From assembly GCF_901709675.1 (NCBI RefSeq), contig NC_051099.1, positions 744,001-808,000 on the forward strand: a stretch of DNA of 64,000 bases. The letters run 5' to 3'. Shown here piece after piece: positions 37,901 through 48,429 of this stretch (position 1 is the first letter of the stretch; each line of letters begins with the position of its first letter). The translations under genes were made by a program, and so were the position numbers. The stretch comes from Syngnathus acus. Taxonomy: Eukaryota; Chordata; Actinopteri; Syngnathiformes; Syngnathidae. The notes beneath the pieces are model-generated. The model was given only the letters and a program-made list of their open reading frames with translations, had not been told where the DNA came from and made no database searches.

Positions 37901-40900
37901 AGCGTCAGGCCCACAGAGAAGGGAGAGCGAGAGAGCGAGAGAGAAAAGGGCTCGGCAGCCAGTTGAACTACTGGCATGGTGAGCTTGCCCTGAAAGAGCA
38001 CATGCCTCCGTGCGCAATTACCCAGTGTATGGAAACAACTCCCCCACACACACTGACAATATAGTTTGACAAACATAACTAGAAATGGAAGATGAACAAA
38101 AACCAAAGCAATGGAAGAAAGATCATGCATGATATGGGATTGACATTCATCTCCTTCAAGGGAGTTGATGGTATTTCACATGAGCATATGTATCCCCAAG
38201 GAGAGAGAGAGAGAGAGTCTTAAAAGGAACACGGCGCATCGGTTGGAGCATGTCAGCTGGTATTGTGCAAATTAGCGTGAGATCATCACGATCACGAAGA
38301 TTAATGCGGCGGAAAGTCTTATTTCGCATGCCCTTGTCTCTTTGTTTTGAAGGCTACTTGAGTGTGTTGGCGGTTGTACTGAAGACGGACAACGATTCGC
38401 CGTGGACGGATGAGTTTGACAGTAAGTAAAAAAAGAAAGAAAGAAAATTATTTACTGCTTGTGCTGACTGCTTGTGTCTTTTCGTCTACTCTGTAGGAAT
38501 TGAATTATCGTGTTTGATCGACTCCATTTCCACAAACAATCCGAGAATCGAGTGGAAAAAGATTAAAGCGGAGGGACCGAGCTATGTGTACTTCAACAAC
38601 AAAGTTTCAGGTAAACCAGTCGTACGCAAATTCAGCCGTTTATTCAGTCGCTCGTTGACGTTATTCTTTGCGCAGGTGACTTGGAGAACCGAGCGGTGAT
38701 CAGAGAACCTGCCACGTTGGTGATAACCAACGCGACTCGGTTGGACACGGCAAAATATCGTTGCGAGGTCACAGCTGCCGAAGACCTCAAGTCCTTTGAC
38801 GAGATTGCGATTGATCTCGTCGTTCGAGGTACGCTACGCTAAATCGGTGGTTCCCAATTGTTTTGGGGTCAGACCACCAGTCAGCAAAGTTTGACCATTT
38901 TTTTAATCAGAGATAAATAAACGTACGAACCACTCTTTTTGCGCCGATCCGGAATCTGCCCTCGTTTTTTCTCTCGAGGTTTTTCCAATAATAATATTGC
39001 AATGTGTCACATCGTGATATTCACGTCACCGTATGGTGATATTAATGCGAGAGCAAAAGAAGAGGATTCCAAATTTGAGGCTAATAATAACATGATTTCA
39101 TTTTGCCCTTAAAAGAGAGAGACCTTGCCCGCCCGGTGAGTTCACACTTTGGATGCGGTAAGATGACACCGTGTTGTAGGTCGCACCAAGCCTTTGGCAT
39201 ACATGTGAGGATGTGTTGTGACCGGACTGGACCTACCCAGCTGCAAAGGCATGTTCTGGGCTATAAGGGGAAACCTCTGAAACTGCATCTGCTCTGAATC
39301 GCAGTGCTAAAGAAAGCAAGGGCTGCGGCCCTTGGGCGGCCGAGTTTTGCTTGCATTTTTTGGCATCACTCAAAAATCGTAAACGCATCCTCGTTGCGAG
39401 GAAGGCGGCGGCGGCTCTGCATCCACTTTTTCGTCTCATTGGATGCTGCGCTGTTACATCGTTTCCTTCTTTCCCTTCTTGATTCTTTCTTTTGCCACAA
39501 CAGTCAAGCCGGTGGTTCCGAAATGCAACGTCCCCAAATCGGTCCCTTTCGGGAAGTCGGCCGAGCTGAGTTGCTTGGAGGAAGAGGGTTTCCCTAAGTC
39601 TCAGTACCAGTGGTTCAAGAACAGGGAGGAAATTCCTGAGGACCCAAAGAGCAGCATCAAGTTCTTCAACTCGTCATACACGCTCAACTCGGAAACAGGA
39701 ATTCTGGTGAGTATGTGCGCGCGTGTGTTTTGGACAAGGACACGCATGAGCGAGGAGGGTGGGGCAAGCAGGCAGGCAGGCAGGCAGGAACGGTGGCTGG
39801 ACGCCCGCCCGCCCGCCCAGGGGTAGGCGGGATATTTTGGGTAGACAGTTGAGGGTGCAGGAGGGCTTGAGCCACAAGGGGAATGAATGTGCTGTCCTCG
39901 CTCGCACATTCCTCAACGGACTGGCTTTGGAGGTCGGACGCTGCTCGCCCCGCTAACTCACCCGAGCGAGCGAGTGAGTCCACGCTGGCCTCTAAGATGC
40001 CAAATCGTAGCGCAGTCTCCTCCTTTGTGTCAAACTCCAGATGCATTTGAAAGTGGCAGCTGTAAACGAATGAGGTTTGGACGATACTAGCTCTTTTTGC
40101 ACCTGTGCCCGTCACCATTGGACTGTGAATTCTCTACTGGTGGGAAAACAATGCCACAGATGGATAACATGAAACTATTGACATCTGAGTGCTACTAAAG
40201 ATTGTCAGCATTCACAAATGGCTACCTACACACTTGAAAACACTGACTGGCTCTTTTGTTCTTTCCCCTTCCGTAGAAGTTCATCTCAGTCAGAAAAGAA
40301 GACGCCGGCGAGTACTACTGCCGAGCGAAAAACGATGCAGGATATGCTGAGTGTGCGCCGCAGAAGATGGAAGTCTGTAAGTGCTGCATCAACACATAGT
40401 TGAAATTCAGATTCCAAGAGTTCGTCGGAGTTCATGGACTACTTTATTTATACAGTACTCCTGTGGACAGAAATGTTTGCCCCCCCCGCTCTGCGGTAAT
40501 GAAAGGAAAACCCACCGTAGTCATTGAAACCAATCTGAGATAGGTGGAGCAGTTTGCTAATGAAGAGTGGACCGTAATGCCTGCTTAGTGGCAGAGAACT
40601 CGAAAGTAAGAAATCATTTGAGTGCAGTAATTGCCTCAAAAGGATGTCAAGCCATTATGGGTAACATCACTTTTGTTGCTTTCTAATTCGAGTTGACTCA
40701 AAAGAAATGTCCCATTTGTGTGTCCACAGATGATATTGATGTGGTGGGGATCGTCCTGGGAGTGGTGGTGGTGGTGGTCGTACTGATATGTATATCGGCC
40801 GGGATCTGCTGCGCGTATAAGCGGGGTTACTTCGCAAGTCAAAAGCAGGCAGGGAACAGGTAAGACGTGGGCCCGCCCGCCCGTCAAAGACCACATGTTG

Positions 40901-41215
40901 GACACGCATTCACCTCCACGTGATCTGCGTTGTAGCTACAAAGTTCCAGCCAAAGGAGACGGGGTGGACTATGTGCGGACGGAGGACGAGGTATGCCTAT
41001 TATTTATGTTTGATATTATTATTATAAGATATTTGGGGGTGATTATGAACTTTGATTTAGGTAGGAATGTTTGATTTGTTTATTCAGGGCCATCTCAGCT
41101 CTCCATGACACTGTGTTCAATGACTGATCAGAATGTAAGTGTGCTGGATTTAAAATGGCGTCTTTGGTCCTTTTTGTAGGGTGACTTTCGACATAAGTCG
41201 TCATTTGTGATATGA
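25841..41215 (+). CDS. jam3: jam3, junctional adhesion molecule C (9 coding exons, complete)
   Basis: JAM-C is a homo- and heterophilic adhesion receptor of tight junctions, endothelium, germ cells and fusing myoblasts (pairing with JAM-B). The exons join as 25841-25889, 38353-38421, 38497-38610, 38676-38828, 39504-39706, 40277-40376, 40730-40859, 40936-40990 and 41180-41215. The 302-residue product (human 310) has a signal peptide, V-type Ig1, C2-type Ig2, a membrane helix near residues 232-255 and a short tail. Visible hallmarks are the JAM dimer motif Arg-Ile-Glu in PRIEWKK, cysteines in SCLIDS/YRCEV and SCLEEEG/YYCRAKN plus the extra pair CNVPKS/AECAP, sequons NAT and NSS, and the C-terminal SFVI ligand for PDZ proteins such as PAR-3. 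Teleosts carry jam3a and jam3b; which one this is cannot be told. Confidence 0.95.
26200..26660. promoter_or_regulatory. jam3: CpG-rich block at start of jam3 intron 1
   Basis: Relatively dense in CG (for example the GCCCGCTTGCCCGCCCGCAT block and GGGGCCGCGGTGGCG) compared with flanking DNA. It probably belongs to the jam3 CpG island or carries an intronic enhancer. It also contains (GCAG)n at 26505-26525. Confidence 0.3.
29767..29832. repeat. (CATC)n microsatellite
   Basis: About 16 near-perfect CATC units in jam3 intron 1. Translating it gives IHPS repeats that are not a real protein. Confidence 0.95.
34359..34444. repeat. (GGAA)n microsatellite
   Basis: About 21 perfect GGAA units in jam3 intron 1. 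Arrays of GGAA can act as ETS-family binding platforms; no such role is shown here. Confidence 0.95.
37748..37848. mobile_element. hAT-type MITE with 8-bp target-site duplication
   Basis: The element itself is about 37756-37840 (85 bp). Its left end reads CGGTGGCGGACCTAG and its right end, reverse-complemented, CACTGGCAGAGCTAG, a diverged terminal inverted repeat of hAT style. It is flanked by GTCACCGC and GTCACTGC, an 8-bp duplication with one mismatch. No coding capacity; non-autonomous and old. Confidence 0.7.
38353..38421 (+). CDS. jam3: jam3 exon 2
   Basis: Residues 17-39, [20 protein letters not shown], finishing the signal peptide and starting the mature chain. Acceptor TTTGAAG, donor GACA|GTAAGT, phase 1. 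Confidence 0.88.
38497..38610 (+). CDS. jam3: jam3 exon 3: Ig1 first half with dimer motif
   Basis: Residues 40-77. It has [10 protein letters not shown] (first Ig1 cysteine) and NPRIEWKKI, which carries the Arg-Ile-Glu motif used by JAM proteins to dimerise. Acceptor CTGTAG, donor TCAG|GTAAAC. Confidence 0.93.
38676..38828 (+). CDS. jam3: jam3 exon 4: Ig1 second half
   Basis: Residues 78-128: [20 protein letters not shown], second Ig1 cysteine in KYRCEVTA, ending IDLVVR. Acceptor GCGCAG, donor CGAG|GTACGC. Confidence 0.93.
38829..39503. other. jam3 intron 4
   Basis: A 675-bp intron; nothing recognisable. Confidence 0.6.
39504..39706 (+). CDS. jam3: jam3 exon 5: Ig2 first part
   Basis: Residues 129-196: [20 protein letters not shown], cysteines CNVPKS and SCLEEEG, core tryptophan in YQWFKN, sequon NSS, ending SETGIL. 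Acceptor CAACAG, donor CTG|GTGAGT, phase 0. Confidence 0.93.
39707..40276. other. jam3 intron 5
   Basis: A 570-bp intron with (GCAG)n near 39768-39788 and a CCCGCC run near 39803-39820; nothing else. Confidence 0.6.
40277..40376 (+). CDS. jam3: jam3 exon 6: Ig2 second part
   Basis: Residues 197-229: [20 protein letters not shown] and [10 protein letters not shown]. Acceptor CCGTAG, donor GTCT|GTAAGT. Confidence 0.93.
40377..40729. other. jam3 intron 6
   Basis: A 353-bp intron; nothing recognisable beyond a short C run near 40482. Confidence 0.6.
40730..40859 (+). CDS. jam3: jam3 exon 7: transmembrane helix
   Basis: Residues 230-272: [11 protein letters not shown] followed by a run of valines, then [11 protein letters not shown] and the basic juxtamembrane AYKRGYF. 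The valines are encoded by a short (GTG)n run. Acceptor TCCACAG, donor CAG|GTAAGA, phase 2. Confidence 0.93.
40936..40990 (+). CDS. jam3: jam3 exon 8: cytoplasmic tail
   Basis: Residues 273-291: [19 protein letters not shown], matching the human SYKNPGKPDGVNYIRTDEE. Acceptor TTGTAG, donor GAG|GTATGC. Confidence 0.93.
41180..41215 (+). CDS. jam3: jam3 exon 9: PDZ-binding C-terminus and stop
   Basis: Residues 292-302, [11 protein letters not shown], then TGA at 41213-41215. The last residues are identical to mammalian JAM-C and form the PDZ ligand. Confidence 0.95.
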   Translation, partial: GDFRHKSSFVI

Positions 41216-43440
41216 AAATGACCGCAAGGATGACAGTGGGAAAGTGCCAAGTGAAACAAGTGACATGTGCGGCTGCAGTCTCGGCAGTCTCGTCACGGAG
41301 TTCATGCTCTTGAGCTCTCGACGTGACTTTTTCAATCCAACTTTTTGCCAAAGGTGATAAGATTTTGCAGGGTTTGCAAAAACATTTTCATATTCAATAC
41401 GTATTGCTGACCTCAAGCATGGATTTGAAAGTGATTTCTCAAATCCACTTGGATGAAATATTTGACAACACATCGTCCCACCAAAATCAGTCAAACATGA
41501 CACATTTCTACATGACGCTTCAAACCGTTTGTCATTTCTATAACGTTTATTTTCTACTGTTGAAATTTGTCAGACTATTTTTGATGGGATATATTTTGAA
41601 TGCCTATAGATAAAGGTTTACTTTTTTAAATATTTGTAAAATACTAACTGTGTTTTTTTTTTTTTATTGTAATTATTATTTGGTTGTGGGTTTAAATATG
41701 TTACTTTAACCACTTTGCATCAACCTGTAAGCATTTCTACCTTTGCCACCGGTAAAGAAAGAAAGAAAAAAAGAACGAACGTTCTGCATATCAACATGCG
41801 CTTCATGAGCAGTCTTGCATATTGAACTTTGTCCGCTGGGATCGCCGTGCCCAGGTTCTTTTGTCAAAACACAAACAACAACAAAAAAAGAATGACCTCT
41901 GTTTTGTTTGTTGTCTTAGAAAGAGGTTTTGAAGAGTGCCAGTCAAATGCTGTGAAACACAATCAGTGCTGCGTTGCGTTTTCTTGATTTTTTTAAGTGT
42001 CCTTCTCAGCTTGCTGTTCATCTTGTATATAGAGAATTTACTGTCCTGTTTGTTGTGCGTCGTTCACTATTACATGATCACAATACAAGTTTGACAGGGT
42101 GTATGAGTTAGCCTTCCAGACCCCTCGCCCCTTCAACAAAAAAAAGACAGAAATGCAATGAACAACCAAGCCGGTCATCAACAAAGATTTTAACCCCCGC
42201 CTCCAAAAAATGCCCTTTTCATCTCATTTAACATGTCAGATTTCTTTGTGGGTGGGGCGGAGCATATCATTTTAAAAGTTAGATTCATTACTTTTGGAGC
42301 TCTGGAAGGTTAACACTTTTACTGATTGTATATAGGTACTTTGTGTTGTTTAATCCTTTTAAGATAACGAAAAATAGATCCAATCAGAAAAGGAGTATGA
42401 AAGTTTGTATTCATATGACTGATAAAAAGGTAACATCATAGCATGTGGCCAGCAAAATGTTACTCCACACCTTGTTGTTGTTGTTAACGTTGTTATAGTT
42501 CTTTAACAGCTGAGCAATTCACTTTCACCATTTTGACATTTTTCTTGGGAAATATTCACTCACCAAATGTAATTCATGGTCGAGATGATCTGCCCAAACA
42601 TTTGCACATAGGGATTTGTTCATACCGCCTTGTTAAAATATTAACACAGTCAACTGAGTTTCAATACCACAAACTCATTTGAGATCACTAATGGATCCAA
42701 ACTGAGGTGAAGGAGTCACGCAGGCTCCACCTTCATTTATACAAATTTCATTCCTCCCAAGTGCCTTCTGCCGTTAAAATAGATCTTTCTTTCTCTTGCC
42801 CATTTGCTATTCTGCCTGAGGTTTCGTGTTGCTCATTCAGTTATCCACAAACATGGCGTTTGAGAGGGATGATGTAACCCCAAATTTATGCTTTCCGTCT
42901 TTACATATCTGCAAATGTGTATAGATTCTCCCCCCCCCCCCCCCCCCCCCCCCCCCATAGATTACACTAGACATGCTGAAATAGACATAGAAATATATAT
43001 TACTGTTGTGCCTATATATAGTGGAAAATATTTTTGGTAAGGACACACTATTAGGCAAAAGGATACTACTGGCTTGTGTTGACTGCAGTTTGTATAAAAA
43101 AACAACAACACACACTTCTTGCCGCATTGTTGCAAATGAAGCTCTTTCATTAAATTCTGCTTTTCACAAATCACAAGACATGTCAGTGTGAAATGGTAAA
43201 TGATGTAGGATTTGCATGTTGTTTCACACAGAAAGCAACAGTGTTAAAGGTTCTATTATCACGCTGTAACTTTGTTTTTTAGTCAAGGGCAATGAAAACT
43301 GAGCTGTCATTTAGCTCCAACTTTGTATTATTCACTCAATGCCAAGAAATAAATGCTGTCATCTAAACTCGGACATGCTTTTCCAGGGCTTGTTGGGTGG
43401 GGGGATTTGTCCATTCACTATTAGTGATGAATAAAATTCA
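41216..43440 (+). other. jam3: probable jam3 3' UTR and downstream flank
   Basis: AT-rich non-coding DNA after the jam3 stop. Candidate poly(A) signals AATAAA occur at 43348-43353 and 43430-43435; which one is used is unknown. It contains a run of 27 C at 42930-42956. Confidence 0.4.
42930..42956. repeat. poly-C run of 27
   Basis: An uninterrupted C homopolymer, downstream of jam3 and possibly inside its 3' UTR. Such runs are prone to length error in sequencing and can fold as i-motif/G-quadruplex. Confidence 0.95.
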
Positions 43441-44040
43441 CTTGTAATATTAATAGCGATTCCTATGGCTTTTGATCCATGCGTGCTAGCTCACATTTGT
43501 TTGTTTAGTAGCACATGCAAGTGAACACTGAACAAGACAGAATAGCGTGAGCGAGTGAGTGAGTGGTAAAGCAGCAAGTGAAGGCAAGGGAAGGGGGCTG
43601 ATGGGAGGAAATCACAATTGACACAAGGATGAGACCCATTTACAAAATATTTCAGGATGACATGAGGAACTGACACATTGACAAGATGTCTCCACTGCTT
43701 GCATTCCATCATAAATAATGACATTCTCGACAACATATCTGAACAACTCGGCTCGGCTCGGGGGGGATTGCTTGTATCATGTTGCGCATCGTTCCTATTT
43801 GGATTTCTTTCAATTACATCGACTGTTCAAGTTGGACCTCTACAGGCGCTACTCTGTAATTACATCCTCAGTTCCAAGTTGAATCCATTGAACAGCCATC
43901 CCACTCGGAGACAGCTTAGTTATTTTGTGTACGATAAAAAATTGCTATTGCATGTATTCAACAGCATCAAACATATCCTGGACCTTGCATATTTCAATTG
44001 AATATTCTGTTTGATGAGGGAAACTGAAAAGATGGGGGAA

Positions 44041-44234
44041 CCTACTTGCGGAAGTGGTAAGAGTCCACGTGACTGTTGACGCATGCGTAGTAACTCAGTT
44101 GAAACTAGTAGGGCTAGTCAAACAACTGAGAAGCTACTTGTACTATACAAACAAACGATCGCTATATCAAGGAGCACATTTGGTTACAAATTCTATTGAC
44201 GGAGAGAGAAAAAAAGCAAGCCTGACCAGCAACG
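44041..44234 (+). promoter_or_regulatory. vps26b: candidate vps26b promoter and 5' UTR
   Basis: Within 200 bp of the start lie an ETS-type site (GCGGAAGTG, 44048-44056), an E-box CACGTGAC (44066-44073) that matches the right eight bases of the TFEB CLEAR element, and a palindrome ACGCATGCGT (44079-44088) resembling an NRF-1 site. This combination is typical of housekeeping promoters. No TATA box is seen. Confidence 0.5.
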
Positions 44235-44457
44235 ATGAACTTTTTTGGTTTTGGCCAAAGTGCGGACGTCGATATAGTTCTCAATGATGCCGAAACAAGG
44301 AAGAAAGCGGAGCATAAAAGCGAGGACGGCAAGAAGGATAAATATTTCCTCTTCTACGACGGCGAGACGGTGTCGGGCAAGGTCAACGTCAACCTCAAAT
44401 ACCCTGGCAAGAGGCTGGAGCACAACGGAATCAAGATTGAGTTTGTTGGCCAGATAG
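44235..44457 (+). CDS. vps26b: vps26b exon 1
   Basis: Residues 1-74, from the start methionine to KIEFVGQI; the donor ATAG|GTAAGC leaves phase 1. It covers the first strands of the N-terminal arrestin-like subdomain. Confidence 0.95.
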
Positions 44458-46133
44458 GTAAGCCAATGGCGGTGGCCTGCACCGACCGACTGCGCGTTCG
44501 CCCCTTGCAGTCCCGCCGAGAAGTAACGTCGTCTTGACAGGCGACGGCGGACACTCACTCACAAAGTAACTTTGCAGGAGAATGTATTCAACGCCCCAAT
44601 GGCTTCCGCACGCACGCACGCAGGCGGCTGGCTGTCAAAAGTGTGCCGAAAGTGTCAGGTCTCGTGACAGATGTGCTAGTTCTCGCTCACAGGTCACCTG
44701 ACCGTCAACGCCATGTCCAAGCCAAATAACGTCCGGAATGTCAATTTTGCCATCATTAACTGTCATTTCTTTTCGATGGTCGACCAAATATTTCATATAC
44801 CAAAGCTGGGTAATAACAGCCACATTTAGTACAATATAGTATTAGGAGTGCAGTCATATGTCAGGCAAGAAAAAAAAAAAAGAATGAAAATCTCTTTCAG
44901 AGCTCTACTACGACAGGGGAAACCACCACGAGTTTGTGTCCCTGGTGAAAGACTTGGCACGGCCAGGGGAGCTCACGCAGTCGCAGACATTTGACTTTGA
45001 GTTCACGCATGTGGAAAAGCCCTATGAGGCTTACACTGGGCAGAATGTCAAATTACGGTGAGTTGCAGTTATTTGCATTGCTGAGCCATCCAAAATGTAC
45101 AACATTTAGCTGCAATTATTAAAAGTGGATGTACACTCTGCTTGATTTGAATCATGTACGGTATGTGCTTTGCCTACAGCTATTTATATTTCAAGACTAA
45201 TCTTTTGCCTCCAGCTATTTCCTCAGAGCCACAGTAGGCCGCAGACTGAGCGACATCATCAAAGAGGTGGACATTGTGGTCCACACGCTCAGCACTTACC
45301 CCGACATCAACTCCTCCATCAAGATGGAAGTCGGCATCGAGGACTGTCTACACATCGAATTTGAGTACAACAAATCCAAGTATGTTTACGTTTCAGCTCA
45401 GCGACGGCGCCCGTGGCTGCTTGAAAGTGTTCTTTAGGGTGTCCGCGTCCTTTGCAGGTATCACCTAAAAGATGTCATTGTCGGCAAGATTTACTTTTTG
45501 CTTGTGCGAATTAAAATCAAGCATATGGAGATTGACATCATCAAGCGGGAAACAACTGGCACCGGGCCCAATGTCTACCACGAGAACGATACCATCGCCA
45601 AGTACGAAATCATGGACGGCGCGCCGGTCCGAGGTAATTTGAAAGGATTGTTCCACAGTGATGGATCCGTCTGCTGGTCTAACAAAGTGTGACTTGTGCA
45701 GGAGAGTCCATCCCCATCAGGCTGTTCCTAGCAGGCTATGAGATAACGCCCACCATGAGGGACGTCAACAAGAAGTTTTCAGTCCGCTACTACCTCAACT
45801 TGGTCCTCATCGATGAGGAGGAGAGGCGCTATTTCAAACAGCAGGTACACTGGTGCAACTATGGCTAAAAGTCATTCTTTTTGGCTCATGGAAACTAATA
45901 TTATGAGCACCTTTGACACAATAGCAAGTGAACTGGACAAGTCAAATTCTGTGTATATGTGTAAAAAAAAAAAATATATATATATATATATTCTGGTGTT
46001 GCAGGAAATAACCCTGTGGAGGAAGAGCGATGTTGCAAGGAAGAGCATGTCTCATCAAGCCATCCTCGCCTCCCAACGATTCGAAAGCTCCTCCAACGCA
46101 GAGAAAAGCCAGGCTGATGAAAAGGACGACTAA
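44235..46133 (+). CDS. vps26b: vps26b, retromer subunit VPS26B (6 coding exons, complete)
   Basis: VPS26B is an arrestin-fold subunit of the retromer core (VPS26-VPS29-VPS35), which retrieves cargo from endosomes to the trans-Golgi or plasma membrane. The exons are 44235-44457, 44901-45057, 45215-45379, 45458-45633, 45702-45844 and 46005-46133, giving 330 residues (human 336). The chain starts MNFFGFGQSADVDIVLNDAE. It contains the near-invariant blocks KDKYFLFYDGETVSGKVNV, FDFEFTHVEKPYEAYTGQNV, CLHIEFEYNKSKYHLKDVIV, VRIKIKHMEIDIIKRETTG and FSVRYYLNLVLIDEEERRYF. The ending FESSSNAEKSQADEKDD is short and variable, as in VPS26B rather than VPS26A. The start context AACGATGA has A at -3. Confidence 0.96.
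44458..44900. other. vps26b intron 1
   Basis: A 443-bp intron with (CGCA)n near 44608-44622; nothing else recognisable. Confidence 0.6.
44901..45057 (+). CDS. vps26b: vps26b exon 2
   Basis: Residues 75-126: ELYYDRGNHHEFVSLVKDLA, GELTQSQTFDFEFTHVEKPY, ending QNVKLR. Acceptor TTTCAG, donor ACG|GTGAGT, phase 2. Confidence 0.95.
45215..45379 (+). CDS. vps26b: vps26b exon 3
   Basis: Residues 127-181: YFLRATVGRRLSDIIKEVDI, STYPDINSSIKMEVGIEDCL, ending EYNKSK. Acceptor CTCCAG. A look-alike CTACAGCTATTT lies 35 nt upstream and would shift the frame. Donor CCAA|GTATGT. Confidence 0.95.
45458..45633 (+). CDS. vps26b: vps26b exon 4
   Basis: Residues 182-240: YHLKDVIVGKIYFLLVRIKI, ETTGTGPNVYHENDTIAKYE, ending DGAPVR. 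Acceptor TTGCAG, donor CGAG|GTAATT. Confidence 0.95.
45702..45844 (+). CDS. vps26b: vps26b exon 5
   Basis: Residues 241-288: GESIPIRLFLAGYEITPTMR, FSVRYYLNLVLIDEEERRYF, ending KQQ. Acceptor TGTGCAG, donor CAG|GTACAC, phase 0. Confidence 0.95.
46005..46133 (+). CDS. vps26b: vps26b exon 6 and stop
   Basis: Residues 289-330: EITLWRKSDVARKSMSHQAI, then the variable acidic-polar tail ending DEKDD and TAA. The preceding acceptor follows a poly-A/(TA)n stretch at 45962-45990, leaving only a short pyrimidine tract before GTTGCAG. Confidence 0.95.
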   Translation, partial: EITLWRKSDVARKSMSHQAILASQRFESSSNAEKSQADEKDD

Positions 46134-48140
46134 AAAGCCCACCCCTCACTGCCGCAGCAAGTTGTGAATTTGAAAATATTTTTTTGTGCGTAGGGAATGA
46201 ATGCGCTCTACTCAAATTGTACTTGCAAGTGATTGTATTCCTTTTGAAAAGCAGCCACCAAATGAGCTTTATTTTCATTTTCCTGACAAAACAAATGACA
46301 GTGTTTACTTTGGTTCGTGCGACTTAAATCTATGGTGGGTTGTCGTCAACCTGTTGGTGCACTTGAAGATACAGTCATTTGCAAACACAATGTCCCTAAC
46401 ATGACCTTGAATTCTTGCCAGCTGCAGCAGTGATCAACTCCTATAAATCTCACATTTATCAATGAATCATTTAATTGCTGCCTTGGAAGCCAAGCCAACT
46501 TTTATCGGCTTGAAGTTCAAGAGAAAATGAACTGAAGACGAGAGAACTGAACATTTTCATACATTCCACCAGAAAAGACTATTTATTTTTTTAATAGCAT
46601 CAGATAGATATGCTGAATGCCTTACCTAGTGTAGATGTCACTTTTGATGTGACGCTTTTAAGTTGAAGGAAAATACACAATTGACAGTAAAGTCATCCAA
46701 AATTATTTTTTGACAGAAATATTTTATTCTAATGAAATAGTGATGATGCAGCGGGGTGCAAAAGTAGGTAAACAAAAAGAAAAAAAGAGGGGGGGAAAAA
46801 CACGTCTACTTTTGCACCTCCTTGTATAAAGAATAAAATTTACTGTATAAAATATGTTCAAGGGTACACTGTATTAAAAGCCTTGTGGATCAGAAATATT
46901 CTATATTTACTTTACTTTTTTTCTGCTTTATCTGACCAAATGACGAATCATGTAATTAAAGAAATTGTCTGCTATCAAAAATGAAAAAAAAAAAAAATCA
47001 TTTAATTTTTATTTCAGATTTCTCAAAGTGTGGGACAGCTAGAAAAACAACTGAGGGGGTTCTACGCCAAAACTAAAAGGCATTCCAAGTGTAAGCTATT
47101 TCTCTCAAGCTACAAAATGTCCCAGGGGAGGGAGGCATGTTTGACACTTTGAAAATCGATTTGCTAAATTGCTTCATCCTTTTTTGGCTTTGTTCCCATG
47201 ACTTTTCACGTACTGTACCTCTCTGGATCACGCCCACCGCCTCCAATCGATCGTGTCGGCGGTCGCTTTTTGATAGTTAAGTCTTCTTTGTGCCTGAGGG
47301 TTGATTGCCAACAAAAGGTTTCGACTAAAAAGCCTGGGTAAAACTGAAAATGCATTGCTAACTTTGAAATACATATCATTAAGTAAAAAAGTTTTGTATT
47401 CCCATTCTGAAAAAGAAAAGCACCGATGTGAGAATAACTGCGCTTCTTTCATTATGGATTATATTGAAGTTCCCTATATTTTTATATTCCACATGAGTCC
47501 TTAGAGTAAAAATGGCACATTGTTGTGTTTAATTTGTGTGTGCTTATTTGCTGATTGATTTTCACTGAAAATACATTTGAGAAAAATCTGGGTCAGCTTG
47601 CCTGTGTATGTTTAGTTGTTGTGTATTTTATTTTTTTCCAGCCCTGATACAGACAGAAGCCTGTCTAATGCTGTTTGTAAAATAGTAATATTAAATTGAA
47701 ATAGAATAAATGAACTATAAATGAACAAATGTGTTGTGGTTTTTTACGACATGATTTATCTGCAGACAAGTTCACCTGCCGATCTCCAAAACGTCAGTTG
47801 ATGGAGCACCGGTGGAGTTTCCTTTATGAGCCACTAGAGGGCAGATTTGCGTAAAGAACAATATTGGGTCAAGCGTTCCACACGTTTCAGCAGTACACCG
47901 ATGGGTTGAGCAATCCAAACTACTGTATTTACACAAGCACAGCATTGTCTTAAAAAAAGCGAGACTTTTACTTTCATGTATATCATGCGTTTCAACAAAA
48001 CTTCGATAAACTTTGATTTTCCTTTATCTAAAGCGACTTATGAAGATGCATCCTTAACAAAAAAATGCCGAAATAAAATGTACCGTTCAGTTCAATTTAA
48101 AAAAAAAAAAAGGGATGAATATCAACGTTTTGTCACACTA
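46134..48140 (+). other. vps26b: vps26b 3' UTR and downstream flank
   Basis: AT-rich non-coding DNA. The first clear poly(A) signal AATAAA is at 46832-46837; another lies near 47706. Nothing else is recognised. Confidence 0.45.
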
Positions 48141-48247
48141 GTGTGAAATTCTGTCGCGATTATGTTGAAGCTAGTATTTTCGACTCCCGCGAATGCAACA
48201 CTGCCAGAGCGCCGCTGCTCTGCTGTGCTCCCGCTAGGAATCACTCA

Positions 48248-48285
48248 CTTTCCTTTCCTTTCCTTTCCTTTCCTTTCCTTTCCTA
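48248..48285. repeat. (CTTTC)n microsatellite
   Basis: Seven perfect TTTCC units upstream of the CpG-rich block. Confidence 0.95.
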
Positions 48286-48429
48286 CTTGTGCTCCATTCA
48301 CTTGCACATGGATGGACGCATTTTATTCTTCAGAAACGTGAAAACAGCGAGCTGTGAATCAAAAGGAAAAGCCCTGTTAAACCAAGAAGCTTTACGTCAA
48401 GATATATGATTTGAAAGAAATCATTTGGC

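Larger units (their letters stand above)
25890..38352. other. jam3 intron 1 (12.5 kb)
   Basis: No coding exon is recognised. Its first 700 bp stays CpG-rich (about 26200-26650) and may be part of the promoter. It holds a (GGCC)n palindrome (29097-29115), (CATC)n (29767-29832), a CA/GT inverted pair (30884-30932), (CTGC)n (31928-31958), (AGAGC)n (32808-32837), a homeodomain-like palindrome (33494-33505), (GGAA)n (34359-34444), a 14-G run (36951-36964) and a hAT-type MITE (37756-37840). Open frames across these repeats look spurious. Confidence 0.65.

Noticed and set aside
44193-44558. Minus-strand ORF over vps26b exon 1
   Set aside because: Antisense shadow of the strongly conserved vps26b exon.
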